NCBI GenBank assembly: GCA_036971475.1
Contig: JBAIZL010000001.1
Span: 94,324,983 to 94,388,982, forward strand
DNA length: 64,000 nucleotides
Source of the DNA: Prosapia bicincta
Lineage: Eukaryota > Arthropoda > Insecta > Hemiptera > Cercopidae
Direction of reading: 5' to 3'
Shown piece by piece: positions 24,190-35,984 of the stretch. The notes beneath the pieces were generated by a model that saw only the letters and a program-made list of their open reading frames with translations, did no database searches and was not told where the DNA came from. The stretch's first letter is position 1. Each line of letters opens with the position of its first letter. Made by a program: the position numbers and the translations under genes.

Positions 24190-27100
24190 AATTTTTCCAA
24201 CTCTAGAAGGAGGCAAAGATGCTACTTATCTTCATTCACATAACCTACAACATTCATTCCCAAGCATTTATTTACATTAGACTCAATTAACCTTCATTAG
24301 CATTCATCCTGGTGCATTTTCTTTACTCTAGTAGCAAGAAAGGATGTTGTTTATCTTCTTTTACATATGATAGTATCTTCATTGGAAAGCCATTATATTA
24401 ATTAATTAGCATGCAATTATTTTCATTACAATGCATTTAGTTTCTTTGGCATTCATCCTGATGTATTTTGCTAACTCTAGTAGGAGCCACGGATATTATT
24501 TATCTTCTTTAGCATATTCTATTGTATTAATTAGAAAGCTATTACATTCATTAGCATACATTTATTTTCATAACAATGTATTTAGTTTCTTTGGCATTCA
24601 TCCTGATATATTTTGCTAACTCTAGTAGGAGAAACGGATGTTATTAATCTTCTTTGTCATATTCTATTATATTAATTAGAAAGCTATTATATTCATTAGT
24701 ATGCAATTATTTTCTTTATAATGTATTTAGTTTGATTGGCATTCATCTTGATGTATTTGTTTTACTCTAGTAGGAGCCACGGATGCTATGTATCTTCTTT
24801 GGCATACCCTATTAAATTGCTTAGAAAGCTATTATAATCAATATACTTTGATTTAAAGTAGAATAGGAATGGGTCTGCGACAGGTTGCGGTGTTGTCAGT
24901 TCGAACAATGTGACTCTCAACCCGCCGTCGCCAATGGCAGAACTAAGCAAGCTACAGAAATTACTCCAAAACAGCTACGATGAATCTGAGCACGAACGAA
25001 AATTTAACGTCGAATTGGCAATAAGGCTCACCCACTCAGCAAGATGTGAACTTCTTATTAGCTCAGATGACCGTATCCCCCACACCCACTAGCCAATTTC
25101 ACCTACTTAGAATCCTATTCTGTTTTAAATCAAACTATAGCATGCAATTATTTTCATTACAATGTAGTTACTTTCTTTGGCATTGATCCTGATGTATTTT
25201 TTAAACTCTAGTAGGAGTCGCGGATGTTATTTACCTCTTTCGGCATACACATTATATTAATTAGAGAGCTATTATATTCATTAGCATTCAATTATTTTCA
25301 TTGCAATGTATTTAGTTTCTTTAGTATTCATCCTGATGTATTTTTTTACTCTAGTAGGTGCTACGGATGTTATTTATCTTCTTTGACATACTCTATTATA
25401 TTAATAAGAAAAGTATTATATTTATTAGCATGCAATAGTATTCTTTACAATTCATTAAGTTTCTTTGGCATTCATCTTGATGTATTTATTTTACTCTAGT
25501 AGCAGCCACTGATGTTATTAATCTTCTTTAGCAAACTCTGTTATATTAATTTGAAAGGTATTATAAATATTAGCATGCAATTTTTTTTTACAATGTATTT
25601 ATTTTCTTTGGTATTCACCTTGATGTATTTTTTTAACCTAGTAGGAGCAACAATTGTTATTTATCTTCTTTGGCAAACTCTATTATATTAATTTAAAAGT
25701 TATTATATTCGTTGGCATGTAAATATTTTCTGTACAATGTATTTAGTTTCTTTGGCATTCATCTTGATGTATTTTTTTAACCTAGTAGGAGCAACAATTG
25801 TTATTTATCTTCTTTGGCAAACTCTATTATATTAATTTAAAAGTTATTATATTCGTTGGCATGTAAATATTTTCTTTACAATGTATTTAGTTTCTTTGGC
25901 ATTCATCTTGATGTATTTTTTTAACCTAGTAGGAGCCACAATTGTTATTTATCTTCTTTGGCAAGCTCTATTATATTAATTTAAAAGTTATTATATTCGT
26001 TGGCATGTAAATATTTTCTTTACAATGTATTTAGTTTCTTTGGCATTCATCTTGATGTATTTTTTTAACCTAGTAGGAGCCACAATTGTTATTTATCTTC
26101 TTTGGCAAACTCTATTATATTAATTTAAAAGTTATTATATTCGTTGGCATGTAAATATTCTCTTTACAATGTATTTAGTTTCTTTGGCATTCATCTTGAT
26201 GTATTTTTTTAACCTAGTAGGAGCCACAATTGTTATTTATCTTCTTTGGCAAGCTCTATTATATTATTTTAAAAGTTATTATATTCGTTGGCATGTAAAT
26301 ATTTTCTTTACAATGTATTTAGTTTCTTTGGCATTCATCTTGATGTATTTTTTTAACCTAGTAGGAGCCACAATTCTTATTTATCTTCTTTGGCAAACTC
26401 TATTATATTAATTTAAAAGTTATTATATTCGTTGGCATGTAAATATTTTCTTTACAATGTATTTAGTTTCTTTGGCATTCATCTTGATGTATTTTTTTAA
26501 CCTAGTAGGAGCCACAATTGTTATTTATCTTCTTTGGCAAACTCTATTATATTAATTTAAAAGTTATTATATTCGTTGGCATGTAAATATTTTCTTTACA
26601 ATGTATTTAGTTTCTTTGGCATTCATCTTGATGTATTTTTTTAACCTAGTAGGAGCCACAATTGTTATTTATCTTCTTTGGCAAACTCTATTATATTAAT
26701 TTAAAAGTTATTATTTTCGTTGGCATGTAAATATTTTCTGTACAATGTATTTAGTTTCTTTGGCATTCATCTTGATGTATTTTTTTAACCTAGTAGGAGC
26801 CACAATTCTTATTTATCTTCTTTGGCAAACTCTATTATATTAATTTAAAAGTTATTATATTCGTTGGCATGTAAATATTTTCTTTACAATGTATTTAATT
26901 TCTTTGGCATTCATCTTGATGTATTTTTTAACCTAGTAGGAGCCACAATTGTTATTTATCTTCTTTGGCAAATTCTATTATATTAATTTAAAAGTTATTA
27001 TATTCGTTGGCATGTAAATATTTTCTTTACAATGTATTTAGTTTCTTTGGCATTCATCTTGATGTATTTTTTAACCTAGTAGGAGCCACAATTGTTATTT

Positions 27101-28865
27101 ATCTTCTTTGGCAAACTCTATTATATTAATTTAAAAGTTATTATATTCGTTGGCATGTAAATATTTTCTTTACAATGTATTTAGTTTCTTTGGCATTCAT
27201 CTTGATGTATTTTTTTAACCTAGTAGGAGCCACAATTGTTATTTATCTTCTTTGGCAAACTCTATTATATTAATTTAAAAGTTATTATATTCGTTGGCAT
27301 GTAAATATTTTCTTTACAATGTATTTAATTTCTTTGGCATTCATCTTGATGTATTTTTTTAACCTAGTAGGAGCCACAATTGTTATTTATCTTCTTTGGC
27401 AAACTCTATTATATTAATTTAAAAGTTATTATATTCGTTGGCATGTAAATATTTTCTTTACAATGTATTTAGTTTCTTTGGCATTCATCTTGATGTATTT
27501 TTTTAACCTAGTAGGAGCCACAATTGTTATTTATCTTCTTTGGCAAACTCTATTATATTAATTTAAAAGTTATTATATTCGTTGGCATGTAAATATTTTC
27601 TTTACAATGTATTTAGTTTCTTTGGCATTCATCTTGATGTATTTTTTTAACCTAGTAGGAGCCACAATTGTTATTTATCTTCTTTGGCAAACTCTATTAT
27701 ATTAATTTAAAAGTTATTATATTCATTGGCATGTAAATATTTTCTTTACAACGTATTTAGTTTCTTTGGCATTCATCTTGATGTATTTTTTTTTATTCTA
27801 GTAAGAGCAACGGATGTAATTTATCTTCTTTGGCATACTCTATTATATTAATTAATAAGGTATTATATTCATTAGCTGCAATTAGTTTCTTTACAATCTA
27901 TTTAGTTTCTGTGGCATTCATTATGATGTATTTATTTTATTCTAGCACGTGTTAAGGATGTTATTTATATTCTTTGGCATACTATATTATATTAATTACA
28001 AAGGTATAATATTCATTAGCATGCAATTATTTTCTTCACAATTTATTTAGTTTTTGTTTGGCATTTATCCTGATGTATTTGTTTTACTCTAGTAGGTGCC
28101 ACGGATGGTATTTATCTTATTTGGCATTTTTTTATTAATAATTAGAAAGTTTTTATATTCATTAGCATGCAATTATTTTCTTCACAATTTATTTAGTTTT
28201 TGTTTGGCATTTATCCTGATGTATTTGTTTTACTCTAGTAGGTGCCACGGATGGTATTTATCTTATTTGGCATTTTTTTATTAATAATTAGAAAGTTTTT
28301 ATATTCATTAGCATGAAATTATTTTATTTACAATTCCTTTAGTTTCTTTGGCATTTATCCTGATGTATTTGATTTATTCTATTAGGAGCAAAGGATGTTA
28401 TTTATCTCTTTCGGTATACTCTATAATATTAATGAGAAAGCCATTACATTCATTAGCTTGTAATTATTATTACTACAATGTATTTAGTTCCTTTGGCATT
28501 CATCCTGATATATTTTTTAAATTTTAGTAGGAGTCACGGATGTTTGTTATTTGTTTTGGCATACACTATTATATTAATTAGAAAGCCATTACATTCATTA
28601 GCATGCAATTATTATCACTACAATGTATTTCGTTCTTTTGGCATTCATTCTGATAACTCTAATAGGAGCCACGCATGTTATTTTTCTTCTTTGTCATATA
28701 TTATTATTTTCATTAGAAAGCCATTACATTCATTAGCATGCAATTATTATCACTACAATGTATTTAGTTCTTTTGGCATTCATTCTGATGTATTTTGCTA
28801 ACTCTAGTAGGAGCCACGGATGTTATTTTTCTTGTTTGGCATATGCTATTATTTTCATTAAAATG
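24190..28865. repeat. 144-bp satellite array with homogenised core
   Basis: About 30 units. The core (about 25600-27790) holds some 15 units nearly identical to each other, period 144 (for example ttaacctagtaggagcc at 25921 and 26065). Flanking units on both sides (24190-25600 and 27790-28865) are 10-30% diverged and vary in length from about 130 to 150. Unit landmarks are tttagtttctttggcattca, cttgatgtattt, tagtaggagccac and ttatttatcttctttggc. 144 is a multiple of three, so each unit repeats the same short hydrophobic frame, closed by TAA in most units. A 290-bp MITE interrupts the left part. Confidence 0.95.
24846..25135. mobile_element. TA-flanked MITE inside the 144-bp array
   Basis: Inverted termini: ctttgatttaaagtagaata on the left and, reverse-complemented, gtttgatttaaaacagaata on the right, flanked by TATA at 24842-24845 and 25136-25139. 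The array resumes in register on both sides. Composition is clearly richer in G and C than the array. Contains a 60-codon frame (24910-25092, MTLNPPSPMAELSKLQ...) with no recognised homology. TA-type target suggests a Tc1/mariner-related family. Confidence 0.75.
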
Positions 28866-29651
28866 ATGTTATTTTCATAAACCACATACAACTTATCGTG
28901 GTTGGGTGATGGACAGGGCCTGGATAGTTTTAAGCGTCCCTGGATACGTCCCAGCACCTGGTAATAAAGTGATAGAGCAACCTACCGGAAAATGATAAAC
29001 ATTGTTTATTTAAAATAAAATTTTGGACTGAGTTTCAAAAATAAAGCAAGATTAAAAAAACAAATGAAAAGGGAAAACAATGTTTTTAAAAGCTCTGAAT
29101 TCGCAGAAGCCCTGCTGTTGAATGAATCTTTGGAAAACTGTTTGGCGGAATTCGGAACGTACAGTTTTCAATATATAGAACAAAAACTCCGTTTTGTTAA
29201 AACTTCCCTTTTCATTGCTTTTGTCTCGGTTAGAATAAAAAATATATACGTGTAATACAACGGGGTACTTCCCGACTCCAGCATAGCCCTTCTAACCAAA
29301 CCTAGAACAACAGGAACAGTTCCTTTAGTAATAGAGGGAAACAGGTTTCTAATTTTATCTCCATCTCCTAATTTTATAGTTGTTTGTTCGTTTCAATATC
29401 TTTCGAAAACTCTAAACGCTTATTTTCACGTTGCATAAGTTTAATATAAATATTACTAAAAAACCGATTTATATTTTTTAAAGGGTAAACATATAAAGTT
29501 TCTGCTTAATAAGTGATAAAGTAATGATGAAAATTGTTTGTATAGATAGTGCAGCCGGAAATTGGTTTTTGAAACTAGGAGCTAATTCAAAGCCTTAAGG
29601 GGAAATTTTAAAACTTAAGTGTAATTTTACGCAATTTAATTATAAGTATCC
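28866..29651. other. Unassigned DNA
   Basis: No array. A 63-codon frame at 29064-29255 has no recognised homology. Confidence 0.5.
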
Positions 29652-29808
29652 CCTAATTATTGTGTAACTGGGTGAATACTTTTGAACTTACTTGCTGAAA
29701 GAGTCATTTCATTGACGAAGCCGACCCATTACTTCGTTAATGAAATGATTGTTTCGAAACGCGTCAACAAGTGTTCAAAAGTATTCATTCAGTTACGCAA
29801 TAATACTA
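29652..29808 (+). ncRNA. Fold-back element with hammerhead-like internal loop
   Basis: Left arm (gtaactgggtgaatactttt) pairs with the right arm around 29770-29805, and the inner stem tcatttcattgacgaag pairs with cttcgttaatgaaatga. The unpaired loop between outer and inner stems holds CTGAAAGA (29695-29702) on one strand and GAAACGCGTC (29756-29765) on the other, the placement expected of a type I hammerhead with a tiny CG stem III. It departs from CTGANGA by one extra A and has surplus bases before GAAAC, so activity is doubtful. It differs in layout from the other fold-backs here. Confidence 0.45.
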
Positions 29809-29904
29809 ATAATTTAATTAATGCATTGAAGTTGATTACAACAAGCAGCTTAAAATTAAACACAACTTTTCAAAATTTGTGAATTGAATTTATTTTCAAT
29901 TCCC

Positions 29905-31770
29905 AGAGGGACTGGAAGGGTAATATAACACTCTTTGGAGGGGTATTGCAATTCTAGGGGGACTGGAAGCGTAGTCTAAAACCCATTGGAGAGGTATTGT
30001 CATTCTAGGGGGGACTGGAAGCTTAGTCTAAACCCTTTGGTTGGGCATTGGCTTTGCGAGGGGACTTTAAGCTTAGTCTAAACCCCTTTGGAGGGGTATT
30101 ATCATCCTAAGGAGACTGGAGGCGTAGTCTAAAACCCTTTGAGCGTGTATTGCCTTTGCGAGGGGACTGGAAGCGTAGCCTAAACCCTTTGAAGGACTAG
30201 GAGCGTATCCTGAAAATGTTCGAAGTTGTATTAACGTTCCGGGGATCTAGAAGCGTAGAGGGAGTATTGACTTTCTAAGGCGTCTGAGAGCGTATCCTGA
30301 AACTCTTCGAGGGGGTATTGACGTTCCGGAGATCTAGAGCCCTAGCATGAACTACTATGAGGGAGTATTGACTTTCTAGGGCGTCTGAGAGCGTATACTG
30401 AAACTCTTCGAGGGGGTATTGACATTCCGGAGATCTAGAGCCCTAGCATGAACTACTATGAGGGAGTATTGACTTTCTAGGGCGTCTGAGAGCGTATACT
30501 GAAACTCTTCGAGGGGGTATTGACGTTTCTTAGATCTAGAGCCCTAGCATGAACTACTATGAGGAAGTATTGACTTTCTAGGGCGTCTGAGAGCGTATAC
30601 TGAAACTCTTCGAGGGGTATTGACGTGCCGGAGATCTAGAACCCTAGCATGAACTCCTATAAGGGAGTATTGACTTTCTAGGGCGTCTGAGAGCGTATCC
30701 TAAAACTCTTCGAGGGGGTTTTGACGTTCCGGAGATCTAGAACCCTAGCATGAACTCCTATGAGGGAGTATTGACTTTCTAGGGCGTCTGAGAGCGTATC
30801 CTGAAACTCTTCGAGGGGGTATTGACGTTCCGGAGACCTAGAACCCTAGCATGAACTCCTATGAGAGGGTATTGACTTTCTAGGGCGTCTGAGAGCGTAT
30901 CCTGAAACTCTTCAAGGGGGTATTGACATTTCGGGTATCTAGAAGCGTAGCATAGATCTTTTTGAGGGAGTATTGACTTTCCAGGGGATTTGGAAGCGTA
31001 TAGGGAAAGCCCTGGAGGTTTTGAGATTCCAGAGTCTAGAAGGGTGGCATGAACTCGTTCGAGGAGGTGTTTACATTCCAGTGTCTAGAAGGGTGGCAAG
31101 AACCTATTCGATAGGGGTAATGACATTCCGGAGAGGGGCTGAGAACGTACGCTGAAACCGTTCGAAAGGTTATTGACATTTTGGGAGTCTAGAAGCGTAG
31201 CATGAACATTTCCCAGGAGGTATTGACTTTCTAAGGGGACTGGGAGCGTATAGGGAAACCCTTGGAGTATTGACATTCCAGGGTCTAGAAGGGTGGCAAG
31301 AACCCATTCGATAGGGGTAATGACATTTCGGGAAGGGGCTGAGAGCGTATCCTGAAATCCTTCGTGGGGCTATTGACATTTTTGGAGTCCAGAAGTGTAG
31401 CATGAACACCTTCCAGGAGGTATTGACTTTCTAGGGAGACTGGAAGCGAATAGGAAAACCCTTGGGGTATTGACATTCCAGGGTCTAGAAGGGTGGCAAG
31501 AACCCCTTCGAAGGGGTATTGACAATTCGGGAGGGACTTAAAGCGTATCCTGAAACCTTACGTGGGGATATTGACATTTTTGGAGTCCATAAGTGTAGCA
31601 TGAACACCTTCCAGGAGGTTTTGACTTTCTAGGGGAACTAGGACCGAATAGGAAAACCCTTGGGGTATTGACATTCCAGGCTCTAGAAGTGGGGCAAGAA
31701 ACCCTTCTAGGGGGTATTGAAATTCGGGGGACATGGGAGCTACTTGAAACACCAAAGAAAGGTAATGATA
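29905..31770. repeat. Hierarchical array on a ~50-bp unit (60, 101 and 200 bp)
   Basis: The basic ~50-bp unit has ggtattgac(a/g)ttc, tctagaagcgtagc and (c)ttcgaggg. 29905-30240 shows ~60-bp units (ggggactggaagcgtagtct). 30240-30960 shows dimers of 101-102 bp (gggagtattgactttctagg at 30361 and 30462). 30990-31770 shows tetramers of 200 bp (gtctagaagggtggcaag near 31083, 31283, 31483 and 31683). No coding capacity; frames inside are products of the repeat. Confidence 0.9.
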
Positions 31771-32059
31771 ATTAAATTGGATCCTATTCTTATGCTTAAC
31801 GTTAGACACAAAACGAGCAAGTTCAATTTCCTCTTAATTTAAATACATTTTAGATTTAATAACATTTCAGATCTCAATGAACATTAAATCTAAGTACATC
31901 TAAAGGATGGTATCCCTACGGTTGGGTTCCATATTTTCTTACTAATGACAATGTTTAAACTAAAAGAAACTGAAGGAATTGATAGAGGGCTGTATTATAA
32001 AATGTCGTTTTGAGATTGCCGTTAAGGTTATTTTATTCAAATTATATTAAAATGAACTA
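31771..32059. other. AT-rich spacer
   Basis: Nothing recognised. Confidence 0.5.
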
Positions 32060-32144
32060 AAATCTCATCCCTCTCTCTCCCTCATCTCTCGCTCTCTCTC
32101 ACATACACATACACATAATCTCATCTCTATCTCATATAGGGAGT

Positions 32145-32220
<76 letters not shown>

Positions 32221-32321
32221 ACTCAACACTCTCATCTTTGTCTCTCAACTCTTTCTCTCTCTCATCCCTCTGAAATCGCCCTTATCTCTCCCTTTCTCTC
32301 TCTCATATTTCTCTCTTACCT

Positions 32322-32352
<31 letters not shown>

Positions 32353-32365
32353 ATATCTCTCTCAC
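32060..32365. repeat. CT microsatellite tract
   Basis: Pyrimidine-rich tract with an uninterrupted (CT)n run at about 32153-32217 and shorter runs to 32351. Confidence 0.95.
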
Positions 32366-33740
32366 ATTATTATCGTATGTTGACTGTGTGTATTTGTGTT
32401 TGCTTGTTTCTATTAGGTAGATTTTATAAAATTAATTGTAAATGATACATTAGCTATTTACAAAATTTGTGATCGATGTATCAGGTTGTTCTGAATGTGT
32501 AACTTGTATTTCTAATTCCGAAATCATACTTTGTACTTACCAGACACTCTGTATACCTACTGGTTTAGACGGCGATTAGCAAATTTTGTTGCCTTAATAA
32601 AAACAATAATCTAAATTGACACTACCTTTGGTCTGAAACTGGCAAGGCTTGGCTGCAAGGCATAAGGAGCTGCGGCCAATCTTTAATTTCATGGGCGCTT
32701 GAACTAATTCGGAGCGGTTAGGGTCCCGTCTCCCGTTGCTGTTCTTGTCATGTTTTATGATTGAACGAGTTTCTATGTTGACAATGAAGGCCCGGTTCTG
32801 AATACATTAAAACTATTTTTGTGCCGAGTACATAAAACGTTGATACCTCCTTGGAGCGCCCTTTTGCCGCCTTCCAGTCTGGCCACATACTAACACCGCA
32901 AAATAGCGCCACATTTAGTGATGTACTAAAATCATTCCCTTTATTTTTCCGAACGAATGGGCTCAGTTCCCAATTTAGAGCGGCAAGCCTGCTTGAAGGC
33001 TTTGTAAAGCTGCCTTCAAATTATATAGTCTACATATATTTTCATAAATGCTACAAACCATTTTTGATTTTGTGATCGACATCTTCCACCATATAGAAGC
33101 CCGTCTATTATTATTTTTTGTTTATTTAATAAAATATTGAGTTTACTACTACATATTGCGAAGTGTTTTAAATTGCATACTATAAATTCTCATCTTATAA
33201 ATCGTCTCAATAATTTCGAACTCATGTTTGCGCTCACAGGAATCAAAGATAAGATACAAAGACGGCTTATCGCACCCTAACTTATTTCGACATTTATTTA
33301 CAGTAAATGAATTTTGTCTTAGGATTCTAGTTGGAATTCTAATTTGTCAAAATTTTCCTTCTTTTAATTAATTTTAATCAACTGACATATATTCAATCAT
33401 AGCTAACAATTTTAAGGCCGATTTGTACTGAACATTTAATTATGGATGGTTTAACGTTTTCGATTTTGTACTAAATAATGTTTCGTCCCTCTTTGTGTTT
33501 AATAATTTAATGAGACCCTAAATCTGGAAAATAAAATTTTCTTCGATTTTCCGTTTCTGGTGGTTTATTTTTCTTCAGCATTTTCTGAACCCGTTGATAT
33601 ATTACAGTTACATATAAGCGACTGTTTACAAAATGACAAATAACTAAATAACTATTAGAGATAAAGCTTTCAAATTTGAAACACAGATAGATAGGATATA
33701 TATCTAATTTCTTACAGAAGACTAAAAAAATAATAATTTT
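32366..33740. other. Unassigned DNA
   Basis: A moderately GC-richer stretch at 32620-33020 contains a 74-codon frame with no recognised homology. No repeat seen. Confidence 0.45.
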
Positions 33741-33965
33741 TACCCTTTAATTTTGTAGTTCATTACGTTCTGTGCATCTTAATTAATCACTAAGAGAGTG
33801 AGAAGACACTGATGAAGATCGTTACATAGCGACCGAAAACGTTCTGTCTCAGTAAGTTTTAACAAATTTACAAAATTTAAAGTTCAAAGTTTAAGTTAAA
33901 AGTTAGAGTTTAAAGTAAATTTAAAATTTAAAGTATAGGGATAGTCATAAACTAATGTTTAAGTG
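33741..33965 (+). mobile_element. Penelope-like element terminal fragment (solo)
   Basis: ttttgtagttcattacgttc at the start and gggatagtcataaac near the end both match the flanks of the Penelope-like element at 44328-45520, the first in direct and the second in inverted orientation. It is therefore a solo copy of that element's terminal unit, with its own hammerhead-like motif. Confidence 0.75.
33804..33849 (+). ncRNA. Hammerhead-like motif in Penelope-like terminal fragment
   Basis: CTGATGA (33809-33815), one A, a hairpin with a TCG/CGA core, GAA, then AACGTT (self-complementary), C, and TGTCT, which pairs with AGACA directly before CTGATGA (5 bp). This is the order of a type I hammerhead ribozyme with minimal stem III; cleavage would follow the C at 33844. 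Confidence 0.65.
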
Positions 33966-34551
33966 GTTAATTAACTTTTAACAAAAACAGGCTATATTAA
34001 ATTTGAATATAAGAGAAAAAATCATGTTTTACACACACAAAAAACATGTTTTCGTTTTTGATTAAATTAAAAAAAAAGATGTGTAAGTAACTAGATATTC
34101 GAATTATCTTTTAAAATAAAAAAAATTATGGTTCTATCTTAACCGTTCATGAGATAAGTGTCATATAGTTATCATGGTCGGTATATGGGATTTCGGCTCC
34201 CCTTAAAGCTTTATGTAAACTCTACTTTGTTCATTAGGGCTAAAAGTGAAAACAAGCTACTTCCGGAACGTCGCCAAACACTGAAAATAAATTATGCTTG
34301 ATCCGTAAATCAAACGTCTTTTCCCGTTTGAACTTCTTTCATGTATCAATGAAGTTCTGTTTAAAATTGTCTACTACACAAAAATGGATGAATTAAATTA
34401 ACAACTAAACTAATGGATAAAGGAAACTTTAGCAATTATATTGAATAAAGTAACTAGTTGCCTAACTTAAAACTTGGGTAAATTTTTAACTATCTTTCCT
34501 GATGGCACTTGGTGACTTTTAGTAGACACCACGTCTCAGTCACTGATAATA
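33966..34551. other. AT-rich unassigned DNA
   Basis: Nothing recognised. Confidence 0.5.
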
Positions 34552-34559
34552 CTGTAACA

Positions 34560-35318
34560 TAGGGATGGCCAACTAGCGGCCCGAGACCTGGTTTTATGCG
34601 GCCCCAGACGAATTTTAAAAACATTAGATTATTGATTTATTAATAAATGTAAAACATAAAAATATAGGTTGGTATGGGTTAAATACGGCTCTTACGCCCA
34701 GTGAGAGCTCTGAGACTTACAAAGTGATCCAATTTTTTTAGAAAAGGCACGGAAACAGGTACTGCTTGTTGGAATCAAGAGCGGGAGGAGAAATATCCCA
34801 AAACTACCTATCTGTGAGCAGTAGGAAAATATTTTCAATGTTTGGAAGCACATACCTTTGTGAGTGCACCTTTCCAACAATGGAATTTATAAAGTCAACT
34901 CACCGCAACAGACAACCATCTTCGAGATCTGCTAAGGGATCTACCACCACTTCAATTCATATTGAATTTTATGAACTGTTGAACTATTGCCCCAACCCAC
35001 AGTGATCTCATCAAGCGAAGTGGGTACATTCTAACGGATGATTTTAAATTTGAACAAATTAGAGTTTTTTTCCAATACTGTGTTCCAATTTAATGTTATA
35101 CTTACTTTGATTCTTTGTGCATTGAGCTAGATATTAAATGAACAATAATATATTTTGCGTAACGTTTTATATTATTTCATATACGACTCATACTCTGTAC
35201 TATATACGTATTGGCTACATTTGGCTTATTGATGAATATATGGAATTAATTATGCGGCCCTTGTCTTCACTGAAAATATTGAAGTGGCCATTAAGGGTTG
35301 AGAAGTTGGTTTTCCCTG
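34560..35318 (+). mobile_element. GTF2IRD2-like hAT fragment, copy 2
   Basis: Same family as 20340-21121: agggatggccaactagcggc at the left, aagttggttttccctg at the right. Flanks ctgtaaca (34552-34559) and ctctaaca (35319-35326) form an 8-bp duplication with one mismatch. A plus-strand frame (34766-35005) keeps the C-terminal hAT dimerisation motif FSMFGSTYLCECTF followed by TTSIHIEFYELL. The same upstream transposase region is deleted as in copy 1, so the deletion predates the spread of this derivative. Confidence 0.9.
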
Positions 35319-35326
35319 CTCTAACA

Positions 35327-35984
35327 CACTTTCTCTGTAAGTTTTTGATAAGTTTATTTAAATTAGAAGATAGGAAGGTAATTTTTTTAATTAACTTTAA
35401 CAGGTTAAGTTTCGTCGATCATCTTGGACAAATAATCGAAGAGTCTTTATCCATTTTGTGGTGTAAAGAACTACTACCGATAGCGCGCGCATATACAAAA
35501 ACAATTAATTGATATGCTAAACAGGAATAATACAGAATACACTTAGGCGTTTTCATTTTTTAACAGTACTAGCGTCAAAACTAATGACAATAGTCCCAAT
35601 GCTACAAAAATTAATAATAAACTAGGAACTTGTAAGGAAAAATGCCACTATTCCTGTTAAAACAAATTTAAAATTTTGTATGATAAACGTATTTTTTAAT
35701 AAAAATTAAATTTAATATAACTCCTGTTTTTCATAACAATACTTCCTTATAAACTATATCCATACACATAACCTTCAATACTCTTGAAATATTTCTTTGT
35801 TTAAATCATACTAAGTTGTTTTTTATTGCAATATATAGGCCTACACATAACCTGCTATTATACTGTTAAATATTTGTTTTGTGTACAAATCATACTCAGC
35901 TATTTTTAATTGCCATGTATAAGCATACCTGACTTTCATACTGTTAGAATATTTTTATGTTTACAAATCATATTCAAGTGTAAA
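35327..35984. other. AT-rich unassigned DNA
   Basis: Nothing recognised. Confidence 0.5.

Noticed and set aside
24190..28865. Hydrophobic frames in the 144-bp array as a membrane protein
   Set aside because: Nearly every unit has a stop at the same place, and the frame follows from the period being a multiple of three in AT-rich sequence.
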